52,288 bases of DNA from JAMLIA01 sp039810005 (GCA_039810005.1 JBDHWD010000010.1:1-52288); one strand, 5' to 3'; shown: positions 35,675-43,874, numbered from the stretch's first letter. The notes: a model not told the origin generated them from the sequence alone. Program-made: numbers and translations.

Positions 35675-36643
35675 ATGCCCTATCCGGGAGAGATTCGCCT
35701 CTTCGCCGGCAACGTCGCACCCGCTGGTTGGGTGTTCTGCCACGGCCAGGTCGCGAAGGTTCGCGCCCTGCCGGGGCTATTCTCAGCCATTGGTGCGCGC
35801 TTCGGCGGCGACGGTAGACAGACGTTTGCGCTACCCGATCTGCGCGGACGTGTTCCGCTGCACCGCTCCGCCACCATTGCCGTCGGCGCAATTGGCGGCG
35901 CTGAGGCCGTCACTCTGGCCGGCAGTGAAATCCCGCAGCACGGCCATGGCCTGCCGGTGCAGGACAGCACAGCAACCAGCAATACCGCAGGACGTGCCCT
36001 GCGCGTGAGCGCTTCGGCGAGTGGCAACCGGACCGTCAAGCTGGGCAAGATGACCAGCAGCGGCCTGGGGAGCGCGCACGACAATCTGCAACCATATCTG
36101 GCGCTGAACTACATGATCGCCGCCGACAAGCCCGAGGCGGGACCCGTTGTCGGTGAGGTGCGCGTCATCGCCGGCAGCGGCGTTCCCGATGGCTGGGCAC
36201 GCTGCGACGGCCAGGCGCTCGACATCGCCAGGTTCGGCGACCTCTATTCCGTCATCGGCACGACCTACGGCGGCGATGGCCGCACGCAGTTCGCGCTGCC
36301 CGACCTGCGTGGGCGGGTCGCGATACAGGCAGGACGTGGCCCGGGCCTCTCGACTCGCAAGCTCGGCGAAATGGGCGGCGACATCGCCATCGCGCTCCGC
36401 GAAGATCAGCTTCCGCAACACGATCACGAAGCCGAGCTGTCTGTGGCGATCGCAGATGGCGAGCGCGTTCTGCTGGCATCGTCGGGCGGCGGAACAGCGG
36501 TCGGCAGCACCGACGCTGCCGACCGCCTCGTCAACGTCGCAACAGGCGTCTGCGGCGAGACGGCAACACACCAGAACCTCCAGCCATATCTCGCACTGAA
36601 TTACGTCATCGCCGTGCGAGGGCGGCTTCCTGAACCGGCATAG
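35675..36643 (+). CDS. Tandem two-domain phage tail collar protein (MdpB-like)
   Basis: A 322-residue fusion of two collar domains. Domain one (about residues 1-150) reads GEIRLFAGNVAPAGWVFCHG, IGARFGGDGRQTFALPDLRG and HDNLQPYLALNYMIAA. Domain two (about 155-322) reads GEVRVIAGSGVPDGWARCDG, IGTTYGGDGRTQFALPDLRG and HQNLQPYLALNYVIAV. Domain two is closer to the single-domain neighbour protein. The ATG at 35675 is chosen because GAGGAGGG lies 9 nt upstream; an ATG at 35666 abuts that site and is unlikely. With the upstream gene, the locus encodes three collar domains in total. There is no signal peptide. Confidence 0.9.
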   Translation: MPYPGEIRLFAGNVAPAGWVFCHGQVAKVRALPGLFSAIGARFGGDGRQTFALPDLRGRVPLHRSATIAVGAIGGAEAVTLAGSEIPQHGHGLPVQDSTATSNTAGRALRVSASASGNRTVKLGKMTSSGLGSAHDNLQPYLALNYMIAADKPEAGPVVGEVRVIAGSGVPDGWARCDGQALDIARFGDLYSVIGTTYGGDGRTQFALPDLRGRVAIQAGRGPGLSTRKLGEMGGDIAIALREDQLPQHDHEAELSVAIADGERVLLASSGGGTAVGSTDAADRLVNVATGVCGETATHQNLQPYLALNYVIAVRGRLPEPA

Positions 36644-36681
36644 GACACCGCGATGCGGATCGACGCACAGAGGGGTTTGAG

Positions 36682-37383
36682 ATGAAGGTCGACTTTAGCA
36701 ATGTGAAGCTCGCGAGACGCGATTTTCTCAAGCTCACATCCGCATCGGCGGTCGCGACAACGCTCGTTGGCGCGTCGGCGACGCTGACACCGCTGTCGCT
36801 GCCGAGCTTCGCCTGGACAGCGCAAGCGGCGACAACTGCTCCGCCACGCGTTGCAGTTGGCTATTGGGATGGTCGCCTTGATACGTCGTTCGGTGATGCC
36901 GGATCTGTCGAGGCCGGCAGTGGCAAACAGGCCTCGAGCGCGCACGTCACCGTCACCACTGGCTGTCCGCCAGAGGACCTCGCGGCCTGGGACAGCTACC
37001 GCGCAGCCGGGTTGACGTTTGACCTGCGCCCAAACCACGAGGGCGCGCTCAATGCCTGGCGGCATCAGGTTCATCCTGTTGCCAGCACCAGCCCGCTGGC
37101 GAGTTACGACATTCCGGTCGACACCGATGGCGGTCTGCGCGGCTGGATCGACTATCGCGCCGACAACGGCACGGCAGCGGTTCCGTTCCAGATCGGCGCG
37201 AACGGCAGCCTGCAGAACGGCACCTATCTGATCATGCTCTCCGGCCCTGGCGATGTCCGGCGCATTGACTGGTCGCCGCTCACACTCAAGGTCATCGACG
37301 GCGGCCAGGCACTGGCTTTGCGTGACGAGCGCGGGCAGGTCGTCCGCCGACCTCACGTTGTCCTTGAGGTCTACCTGAGCTAG
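36682..37383 (+). CDS. Tat-signal exported protein of the collar cluster
   Basis: A 233-residue protein with a twin-arginine signal: ARRDFLKLTSASAVATTL (RR at 12-13) and a likely cleavage after AQA at 47-49. Export therefore occurs in a folded state, perhaps with cofactor or partner. The mature part is beta-rich with no catalytic motif I know; phrases such as VAVGYWDGRLD and GSLQNGTYLIMLSGP suggest an immunoglobulin-like or lectin-like fold, which is a guess. GAGGGG lies upstream of the ATG. It starts 38 bp after the two-domain collar gene and a strong terminator follows, so it is the last gene of the unit. It is the only member of the cluster with a recognisable export signal. Confidence 0.85.
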   Translation: MKVDFSNVKLARRDFLKLTSASAVATTLVGASATLTPLSLPSFAWTAQAATTAPPRVAVGYWDGRLDTSFGDAGSVEAGSGKQASSAHVTVTTGCPPEDLAAWDSYRAAGLTFDLRPNHEGALNAWRHQVHPVASTSPLASYDIPVDTDGGLRGWIDYRADNGTAAVPFQIGANGSLQNGTYLIMLSGPGDVRRIDWSPLTLKVIDGGQALALRDERGQVVRRPHVVLEVYLS

Positions 37384-37395
37384 AACCGAACGAAG

Positions 37396-37430
37396 AACGG
37401 CCGCCGCGTCCAGCGCGGCGGCCGTTTTGC
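37396..37430 (+). terminator. Intrinsic terminator of the collar cluster
   Basis: A GC-rich 12-bp stem (37396-37407 with 37415-37426) with a 7-nt loop, running into a TTTT tract, lies 13 nt after the Tat-protein stop. It marks the end of the 24.5-37.4 kb transcription unit. Confidence 0.85.
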
Positions 37431-37449
37431 TGTGTGTCCGGTTAGCCGA

Positions 37450-38718
37450 TTAGTCGGCGTCCATCGGAGCCGAGAAGTAGTAGATCAGCTCCTTGGCGTG
37501 CGCCCTCGCATCGGAGAGCCGGATCGACTCGTCAGAACCGTGCGCCTTCGACTCGCTCTGGCGGCCATTCCCAACCGTCGCGATCAGGTCAGTATTCAGC
37601 ACTTGAGCAATGTTGGCCATGTCGGTCGAGCCACCCGAACCGGTGCGAACAAAGTCATCATCGCTGTAACCCTGCACGAGCTTCAGCGCCTCAACCAGCC
37701 GCTTTGCGCCCGGATGATCGGCAGACTGACGGTACGACGGATATGCGTGCATGAATGACACATCAGCCGACAGCGCCTGAGATTTTTCCAGTCCGCGCTC
37801 GACTGCCTCGCGAATCTCGGTCGTCACATCGTCGTAGTTCTCTTCTGGAATGTAGCGGCGATTGATCAGCACCGTCGCTGTCGCGGGGACGATATTGGAC
37901 TTCACGCCGCCGCCGACGATGCTGAGATTGAACATGGGCCGCAGATGCGATGGGGCACCCGGAGCCGGAGCGAGTGGCAGTTCCGACCGGCGCGCCTCAA
38001 CCTCGTGCTTGAGCGTCATCAGCTCGTTCAGGATCGGCACCATCTCCTCGATGGCGTTGATGCCGAGGTAATTTGCGCCGGAGTGGCAGGAGCGACCGTG
38101 GACGGTGACCGTCGCATCGATCGCGCCATTCGAGCCAAGGCGCAGCACGGGATCCTGGCTGCCTTCCATGCAGAGAACCGGCGCGGTGACATAACCTTCG
38201 AGCGCCAGGTGATACACGCCGGGATACACACCGATCTCCTCATCAGTGCAGAGAACGACGTTCAGATCCCAGACCGGCTCGATACCCTGCTGCTCCATGA
38301 CATTCAGTGCCGTCAGCAGCGTCGCGATCGTGCCCTTCATATCGGCAATGCCGCGACCGTAGATACGGCCATCTTCGATCTCGCCACCGAACGGGTCCTT
38401 CGACCAGCCTTCCTCAATCGGCACCGTGTCCATGTGGGCATAGACAGTCAGCGGCGGCTTGCCGTTGTTCAGCCGCGCGACGAGGTTAACCCGATCGCCC
38501 TCCAGAGGCAGCGGGATCTGCTCGATCTTCTCCCAGGGGATGACGACGCGGGTTGTGTCGAATCCCAGGCGCTGGAATTCCGGCTCGACCAGATCGAGGA
38601 GCGTATCGTAGTTGCGACCTGGCGGTACGCAGTTGTCGATAGCAATGATCGATCGCAGCCGCTCAATGAGCTTGTCCTCCTGCGCATCGACCGCGGCAAA
38701 GGCTTCCGTAAAATCCAC
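37450..38718 (-). CDS. M20 family metallopeptidase (ArgE/DapE-like)
   Basis: Zinc-dependent amidohydrolase of 422 residues. Motifs: VYAHMDTVPIEEGW (metal-binding His and Asp), GRGIADMKGTIATLL, CTDEEIGVYPG (Glu-Glu), the HSGANYLG lid region, and a C-terminal GSDESI with the preceding AKAHGSD-type metal His. It differs from the first M20 protein in the window, so the two are paralogues, not a recent duplication. The start is a GTG with GGAGG 5 nt upstream. It is the last gene of a minus-strand set (IMPase-like, TIGR04076-like, LLM, M20), separated from the LLM gene by a hairpin. The substrate is not evident. Confidence 0.88.
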   Translation of the reverse strand: MDFTEAFAAVDAQEDKLIERLRSIIAIDNCVPPGRNYDTLLDLVEPEFQRLGFDTTRVVIPWEKIEQIPLPLEGDRVNLVARLNNGKPPLTVYAHMDTVPIEEGWSKDPFGGEIEDGRIYGRGIADMKGTIATLLTALNVMEQQGIEPVWDLNVVLCTDEEIGVYPGVYHLALEGYVTAPVLCMEGSQDPVLRLGSNGAIDATVTVHGRSCHSGANYLGINAIEEMVPILNELMTLKHEVEARRSELPLAPAPGAPSHLRPMFNLSIVGGGVKSNIVPATATVLINRRYIPEENYDDVTTEIREAVERGLEKSQALSADVSFMHAYPSYRQSADHPGAKRLVEALKLVQGYSDDDFVRTGSGGSTDMANIAQVLNTDLIATVGNGRQSESKAHGSDESIRLSDARAHAKELIYYFSAPMDAD

Positions 38719-38732
38719 GCGATCCTCCTCTC

Positions 38733-38758
38733 ACCCGTGCTTTGGCTACAGCACGGGT
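38733..38758 (-). promoter_or_regulatory. Hairpin just before the M20 ribosome binding site
   Basis: A 9-bp stem (38733-38741 with 38750-38758) with an 8-nt loop lies between the LLM stop and the M20 start, ending a few nt before the GGAGG site. There is no T-tract. It could attenuate transcription or hinder ribosome access. Confidence 0.4.
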
Positions 38759-38801
38759 ATGGTAACGGAATCGAGCGGAGAGTCCAGCGCCCGGCAGGCG
38801 G

Positions 38802-39806
38802 CTACGTACGAAACGCTGGTAGCACCCGTTCGCCGAGGAGACGTATGCCTCCGGCGTCGGTACGACCGTGCGGCGTGCCGAACTCGATGCGGTCGGCGCC
38901 GGCGTCAAAGATCGCTTCACACTGGGCGATGATCTCGGCAGGACTTCCAGCGAATGCAAACCGCGCTAGCAGATCGTCGGGGATGAGGCGACCGGCGGCG
39001 ACCGTGTCGCCAGCTGCGACCAGCGCGTCGATCCGCGCGGCGAGCTCGGGTTCGATGCTGATGGTCGGATCGAGTGGCGCAACGACTGGCAGATAGAGCG
39101 CCATCTCGCGGCGAATCAGATCGCGCGCCCGCTCGCCGTCCTCGTCAACGACCGTGACCGCGCCGAGCGCAAAGCCAATCGCTTGCGGATTGCGACCGGC
39201 ACGCTCGGCACCCGCTTTGATTCGATCACGCATCGGCTGCACGACATTCGGGTTAGCCGAGCCGCCGATCTTCACTTCGTCGGCACGCTCACCAGCCAGC
39301 GCGAGGATGTTGCGCCCCCAGCCACCAACCATCAGCGGCACGCGGGGACGTCGCACGTCGTAACGCAGGCGCAGTCCGGGACGCAGACGATGGTATGTGC
39401 CAAAGTAGCCACGATCGTCGCCACGCAAAAGACGCTCGATGACGTCAATAGCTTCGCGCATGCGTGGGACGGCGTTGTCCTGTTCGACGCCGATGTCATC
39501 CAGCCAGGCACCGCGGACCAATCCCAGGTAGGCGCGACCGCCACTGACCTGATCGAGCATCGCAATCTGGCCCGCGATCTCAAGCGGGTGCAGAGTGAAG
39601 GGATTGACGGCAGCTGGCCCGAGACTGATGCGAGACGTCGCCTGGGCGGCCAGCGTCAACGGCACGATCGGCGGCTGGTAGAGCAGGTCGGAATAGATCG
39701 AGAGCATGTCGAAACCGAGACGCTCCACGAACGCAGCAAGCTCGGCGTACTCAGCCGGAGGCTTATTAGATTGCAGCGCAATTGAGAGCGACCGACGGCT
39801 GGTCAC
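38802..39806 (-). CDS. LLM class flavin-dependent oxidoreductase
   Basis: Luciferase-like monooxygenase-family TIM barrel of 334 residues, flavin- or F420-dependent. Features: RLGFDMLSIYSDLLYQPP, SRISLGPAAVNPFTLHP, the GRAYLGLVRGAWLDD motif and PRVPLMVGGWGRNIL with ADEVKIGGSAN. These fit the methylene-tetrahydromethanopterin-reductase-like branch, where F420 use is common. The GTG start overlaps the stop of the upstream small gene (GTGA), so they are translationally coupled. The substrate is unknown. Confidence 0.87.
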   Translation of the reverse strand: MTSRRSLSIALQSNKPPAEYAELAAFVERLGFDMLSIYSDLLYQPPIVPLTLAAQATSRISLGPAAVNPFTLHPLEIAGQIAMLDQVSGGRAYLGLVRGAWLDDIGVEQDNAVPRMREAIDVIERLLRGDDRGYFGTYHRLRPGLRLRYDVRRPRVPLMVGGWGRNILALAGERADEVKIGGSANPNVVQPMRDRIKAGAERAGRNPQAIGFALGAVTVVDEDGERARDLIRREMALYLPVVAPLDPTISIEPELAARIDALVAAGDTVAAGRLIPDDLLARFAFAGSPAEIIAQCEAIFDAGADRIEFGTPHGRTDAGGIRLLGERVLPAFRT

Positions 39807-40141
39807 GTCAGGTCATCAACCTTGAACGTGCGTCGACCAATGCGCTCGATCCGCATGATGAGCCGCTCGTCAATATCCGGGCAGGCGATGAGAGTATCCA
39901 GCTCCAGCCAGTCTGCCGGATCGAGCAGGCGCTGCTTGGCAGGCAGCAGCGGCAGGACCGACTGCAGCGCATACAGACAGAAGTGCTTACCCTCTGGGAT
40001 GCGAATCTGGCTCGATTCGGTGAGCTCGAAATAGTCTCCCACCTGCAGGCCACATACTGAGCGCCCCTCGATGCGATCAACAGTCACGCGAAGATCGAAC
40101 AGATCGAACTCCAGCTCATCATCGTCCTGCAAGAACTCCAT
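39803..40141 (-). CDS. TIGR04076-like small protein
   Basis: A 112-residue protein resembling the uncharacterised TIGR04076 family: an N-terminal FDLRVTVDRIEG strand, VCGLQVGDYFEL, IRIPEGKHFCLYALQSVLPLLPA and a final ERLIMRIERIGRRTF. In many members a Cys-containing C.YAL..L.P motif is typical, as in FCLYALQSVLP. It lies between an IMPase-like gene (1-nt TGATG overlap) and an LLM oxidoreductase (GTGA overlap), so it is co-translated with both. I infer an accessory role to the oxidoreductase; no direct evidence supports it. Confidence 0.65.
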   Translation of the reverse strand: MEFLQDDDELEFDLFDLRVTVDRIEGRSVCGLQVGDYFELTESSQIRIPEGKHFCLYALQSVLPLLPAKQRLLDPADWLELDTLIACPDIDERLIMRIERIGRRTFKVDDLT

Positions 40142-41046
40142 CAGCGGGGACCTTCCACTTCATCCCACGACTCGCGATGCAGGATGTCCAGCAATTCGGC
40201 GTGCAACGCTGGTGTCGCTGCACCAACGATTGGAGCGCGGCGAGTCAGATCAAGCGTCACCGGAACAGGTGTGCCTTCGAACGTCGTGAGAACTGCTCCG
40301 GAGACATCAAGCATGATCAATGCCCCTGCGTAATCAACGATCTTCTCTCCATAGCCGGCTGGTGAAACACGGTTCGGATTGACGAGTGCGTCGAGTGTGC
40401 CACAGGCGATCAGTGACAGATCCAGCGCCGAGCAACCAGTGATACGCACCCGCCGCGCGCCGACCATCAGCGGCCCCATCGTTCGCCAGGCCGTCTGCGT
40501 CTCAGGACGAATCAGAGCAATGCGCGCCTGGCTCATTGACTCCGTGTTCGCTGGACGAACGACGCGCCCATCGACACGCACCGGTCCACCGCGTGCAGCA
40601 GTATAGACATGTCCGGTTGCGAAATTCATTACACATCCGGCGACGATCCGATGATCGAGCAGGATGCCGACCGAAAAGGCGTAGTAGGGGAAGCCGTAGA
40701 CGTGGTCGGTCGATATGAGGCCGGGTTGCGGGGTGACGTGCTCGACGAAGTTCGGCACGGCGGTCGCGTTATTCGTGGCATCGACCGGGTCAACAATGGC
40801 GGTGAGCGCCGAGCCGCGGTCCAGGAATCCGACCTCCTCGGAAAGGATATTCATCCGTGGCTCCAGGGCAGTCAACACCTCCAGCGCACGATCTTCTGCG
40901 ACCTGATCCACGTAGGACGTATCGAAGCCGTCCGCACCCAGACCGACGACGTCGGCCAGCCGCGCCTGCTCGGCCCGCACAATCGCCTCGCGCACCTGCA
41001 TGCCGCACTGAGCAAGGTCGATCAACAGAGCGTCGTAATCAACCAT
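40141..41046 (-). CDS. Inositol monophosphatase family protein, divergent
   Basis: Mg-dependent sugar-phosphate phosphatase fold, 301 residues. The metal-binding motifs are present but altered: ILSEEVG (Glu-Glu), IVDPVDATNNAT in place of the common DPxDGT, and EKIVDYAGALIMLDVSG in place of WDxAAG. The essential acidic residues are kept, so activity is plausible, but substrate may differ from inositol phosphate (fructose-1,6-bisphosphate or others). It is the first gene of the minus-strand set and overlaps the next gene by 1 nt. No clear ribosome binding site precedes the ATG at 41046. It diverges from the small membrane protein gene at 41127. Confidence 0.82.
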   Translation of the reverse strand: MVDYDALLIDLAQCGMQVREAIVRAEQARLADVVGLGADGFDTSYVDQVAEDRALEVLTALEPRMNILSEEVGFLDRGSALTAIVDPVDATNNATAVPNFVEHVTPQPGLISTDHVYGFPYYAFSVGILLDHRIVAGCVMNFATGHVYTAARGGPVRVDGRVVRPANTESMSQARIALIRPETQTAWRTMGPLMVGARRVRITGCSALDLSLIACGTLDALVNPNRVSPAGYGEKIVDYAGALIMLDVSGAVLTTFEGTPVPVTLDLTRRAPIVGAATPALHAELLDILHRESWDEVEGPR

Positions 41047-41089
41047 GACAAGACACGCGTTCGGTGTCGTGTGAAACGGCCGGATGATC

Positions 41090-41098
41090 TGCTACCCT
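41090..41098 (+). promoter_or_regulatory. Candidate extended -10 for the small membrane protein gene
   Basis: TGCTACCCT has the TGCTA core seen upstream of other genes here, 28 nt before the ATG. The last bases match poorly, so support is weak. Confidence 0.2.
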
Positions 41099-41126
41099 GA
41101 GCAGTTGAAGAGGGGAGCTCAACATC

Positions 41127-41318
41127 ATGCCTCGCCATATCATTACACTGCTGATCGTCACCGCGGCGTTCTTCGGCATGCTCTGGATGGGAGTTGTCGT
41201 CTTCAATCAAACACCCGGAACTGCGATGCTGTTGAGCTTCATCACACTCTTCCTGATCGGGCTTGGCGTCACCTACAGCGTCTCAACACTGCGCCAGGAT
41301 CGTACCGAACGCGACTAG
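41127..41318 (+). CDS. 63-residue two-helix membrane protein
   Basis: A small membrane protein: helix one ITLLIVTAAFFGMLWMGVVV, a short NQTPGT turn, helix two AMLLSFITLFLIGLGVTYSV, then a charged tail (RQDRTERD). GAGGGGAG lies about 9 nt before the ATG. I do not know the family. Its stop codon overlaps that of the convergent HMG-CoA-lyase-like gene in a CTAG palindrome. Confidence 0.65.
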   Translation: MPRHIITLLIVTAAFFGMLWMGVVVFNQTPGTAMLLSFITLFLIGLGVTYSVSTLRQDRTERD

Positions 41319-42211
41319 GACGTCGGCTGCGGGAACGTACCGGCCCGGTAAACGCGCCCCGGCAGCTCTTTCCCGAGCTGCTCTGATAGCCACTCAGCGC
41401 ACGCAATTAGCGCTTCCAGATCGATACCGGTCTGGTAGCCCATACCATGGAGCATATAGACGAGGTCTTCAGTGGCGATGTTGCCGGTCGCTCGCGGCGC
41501 GAACGGGCAACCACCGGTGCCACCGACCGAAGCATCCAGCACTGTCACGCCCGCTTCGACCGCCGCCAGCGCGTTGGCAATGCCGGTCATGCGCGTGTCG
41601 TGGAAGTGACAGCCGACCAGCACGCCCAGATCACGCGCGCCGTTGACCAGCTCGCGCACCTGCTTCGGCACCCCGACGCCGATCGTATCGCACAGCACGA
41701 TCTCGTCCGGCGCTCCGGCCTGCACGCGCTCAATCACCGAGAGCACGGTGCTGGCGGCGACCGGCCCCTCGAACGGGCAGCCGAAGACCACACTCAGCGG
41801 GATGACAAAGCGCTTGCCGTCTGCCTTCGCGCGTCCGGCCAGCTTGATCGCCAGATCGATGCATTCCTCGACGGTTGCATTCTGGTTGCGGCGCGCGAAG
41901 CTGTCGGTGACGGCGAACGTGAAGTGGATCGCATCGACGTCGGCCTGGATCGCGCGGTCATAGCCCTTCTCGTTCAGCACCAGACCGGCATAGGTGACTC
42001 CCGGCTTGCGCTTGATCGTCGCCATGACCTCCTCAGCACCGGCCATCTGCGGCACCAGCTTCGGATGAACAAAGCTGGCGGCTTCCATGCGCGTGATGCC
42101 GACCTGGGCGAGGCGGTCACAGAGCTCAGCGCGGACAGCCGGCGGCAGAATGACTGACTCATTCTGCAACCCGTCGCGCGGCCCGACATCGACGATGGTT
42201 ATCACAGTCAC
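41315..42211 (-). CDS. Hydroxymethylglutaryl-CoA lyase family protein
   Basis: TIM-barrel lyase of about 298 residues, cleaving HMG-CoA or a related 3-hydroxyacyl compound. Diagnostic segments: DVGPRDGLQNE at the N-terminus, AASFVHPKLVPQM, FGCPFEGPV, CDTIGVGVP, CHFHDTRMTG (metal-binding His pair) and VGGTGGCPFAPRATGN with the catalytic Cys of the GGCPFA signature. The GTG at 42211 is chosen because GAGGGG lies 8 nt upstream; the longer frame has no homology. Likely role is leucine breakdown or a similar branched-acid pathway; no other leucine-degradation genes are adjacent. Confidence 0.88.
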   Translation of the reverse strand: MTVITIVDVGPRDGLQNESVILPPAVRAELCDRLAQVGITRMEAASFVHPKLVPQMAGAEEVMATIKRKPGVTYAGLVLNEKGYDRAIQADVDAIHFTFAVTDSFARRNQNATVEECIDLAIKLAGRAKADGKRFVIPLSVVFGCPFEGPVAASTVLSVIERVQAGAPDEIVLCDTIGVGVPKQVRELVNGARDLGVLVGCHFHDTRMTGIANALAAVEAGVTVLDASVGGTGGCPFAPRATGNIATEDLVYMLHGMGYQTGIDLEALIACAEWLSEQLGKELPGRVYRAGTFPQPTS

Positions 42212-42331
42212 AGCAACATCCCCTCGCGACGCCCGATCCGGATGGCCTGGCGCACCCGTCGCCACAGCGCGAAGCCTGAGATGACGATACGTTGTCGCGT
42301 CGCCGCTGCCAACCTCATGCCGTGCTGTGGT

Positions 42332-43816
42332 TCAGTTCGGAGATCGGGGCGGAGAATCCGCTGTTGCAGGATCGGCCTGAATAGCTGTCACGATGCCGTT
42401 CAGCATGCCGCGGAACACGAACTGGTGAATCGGGTAGAGGACATACCAGTAGGCAAGGCCCAGCAATCCGACTGGATCGTAGATCGCTGTTTGCCGGACG
42501 AGTGATCCACCCTCGATAGGCTCGACCTCGAATTGGAGCCACGCCCGCCCCGGAACCTTCATCTCGGCGAGCAGCCGCAGCAGCCGGTCGGGCTCGTACG
42601 CTTCGACCCGCCAGAAATCAATCGTGTCACCGGGTAAGACTGCATCAGGGTTCCGTCTGCCGCGCCGCAGACCTGCTCCGCCTGCAATGAGGTCGAGGAA
42701 TCCTCGCGAGCGCCACAGAGCATTGCCGTAGTACCAACCGGCGCGGCCCCCAATACGGCGGATGGGCGCGAAGGCGCGGTCAGGAGTCGCTTGAACACGC
42801 ACAACGCGCGAATCGACGAATCGGTGCCCGAATTTTGCCCCGCCGAACGAGGGCTGCTTGCCCTGCATCGACTGGGCATCGCTCCAGCGAGTGACGGCGA
42901 ACTCCTGATCCTCATTGGAAAGCGCGCGCCAGATCGCCTCCGACACGCCACGCGGTTGAATCGGAAACACCGTCAGCGCCGCCGGATCGCGCACGACGCT
43001 CTCGTTGCGCAGACTGTCGATGAGCTTGCGTCCCACGCGGGCATAGACCGGCGTGACCAGACCAAGCCAGAGACTCGAGATGCGCGGTGAGAGGACTGGC
43101 ACCGGTAGAATCCACCGGCGTAACCCTCGTAGTCGCGCGTATTCCTTCATCATCTGTTCGTAGGAGACAACGTCCGCCCCACCGATTTCGTAGACCACGC
43201 TGTCAGCGATATCGAGGTCCGCAGCCGCGACGAGGTAGTCCAGCACGTCTTCAACCGCAATCGGCTGCGTGCGCGTGCGCACCCAGCGCGGGGTTGTCAT
43301 AACGGGGAGCTTCTCGGCCAATGCGCGAAAGAGCTCGAACGACAGGCTACCTGAGCCAATGATGACCGACGCCCGAAACTCGATTGTCGGCACGCCCGAC
43401 GATCGCAGTACCTGGCCGACGGCTTGCCTGCTCGCCAGGTGCGGTGAGAGATCATCGCCGTGCGCTAGCCCGCCAAGATAGATGAATCGCTCAACTCCAG
43501 CTGCTGCAGCGGCCTGTGCAGCATTTTCCGCCGACGCACGCTCATCGCGCTCGAAGTCTTTGCCGGAACCCATAGAGTGCGCAAGGTAGTAGGCGACACG
43601 AATGCCATCAAACGCAGCCGGTAGCGTCTCGGGACGAAGGAGATCACCGGCAACAACTTCCGTCATATCGCCGACGCGAGCACGCAGGTACTCCGGACGC
43701 CGCGCCAGGCAGCGCACGGCCTCGCCGCGCTCCTCGAAGCGCCGCAGCAGGCGGCCGCCGATATATCCGGTCGCGCCAATGATGAGAATGGAAGGCGGTG
43801 TCGTCGCGTGATTCAT
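42332..43816 (-). CDS. SDR-family NAD(P)-binding protein with DUF2867 domain
   Basis: A 494-residue protein. Residues about 8-300 form an extended/atypical short-chain dehydrogenase fold: ILIIGATGYIGGRL (GxxGxxG), YYLAHSMGSG and RFIYLGGLA. The C-terminal part (about 340-480) resembles DUF2867: WYYGNALWRSRGFLDLI, RVEAYEPDRLLRL and FEVEPIEGGSLVRQTAIYDP, with a hydrophobic end. This two-part architecture is well known but uncharacterised; quinone- or lipid-linked redox roles are speculation. No good ribosome binding site is visible before the ATG. It lies 58 bp past phoU on the same strand, so it could be read from the phosphate operon. Confidence 0.83.
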   Translation of the reverse strand: MNHATTPPSILIIGATGYIGGRLLRRFEERGEAVRCLARRPEYLRARVGDMTEVVAGDLLRPETLPAAFDGIRVAYYLAHSMGSGKDFERDERASAENAAQAAAAAGVERFIYLGGLAHGDDLSPHLASRQAVGQVLRSSGVPTIEFRASVIIGSGSLSFELFRALAEKLPVMTTPRWVRTRTQPIAVEDVLDYLVAAADLDIADSVVYEIGGADVVSYEQMMKEYARLRGLRRWILPVPVLSPRISSLWLGLVTPVYARVGRKLIDSLRNESVVRDPAALTVFPIQPRGVSEAIWRALSNEDQEFAVTRWSDAQSMQGKQPSFGGAKFGHRFVDSRVVRVQATPDRAFAPIRRIGGRAGWYYGNALWRSRGFLDLIAGGAGLRRGRRNPDAVLPGDTIDFWRVEAYEPDRLLRLLAEMKVPGRAWLQFEVEPIEGGSLVRQTAIYDPVGLLGLAYWYVLYPIHQFVFRGMLNGIVTAIQADPATADSPPRSPN

Positions 43817-43874
43817 AGCGGAATGATGACATACGCAGCAAAGACGCTCGTCGAGATATGTCAGCGGCAGCCGT

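Noticed and set aside
24507..37383. Prophage or contractile injection system
   Set aside because: Only collar domains resemble phage proteins. No integrase, capsid, portal, terminase, sheath, tube, baseplate, ATPase or lysis gene is seen in the window.
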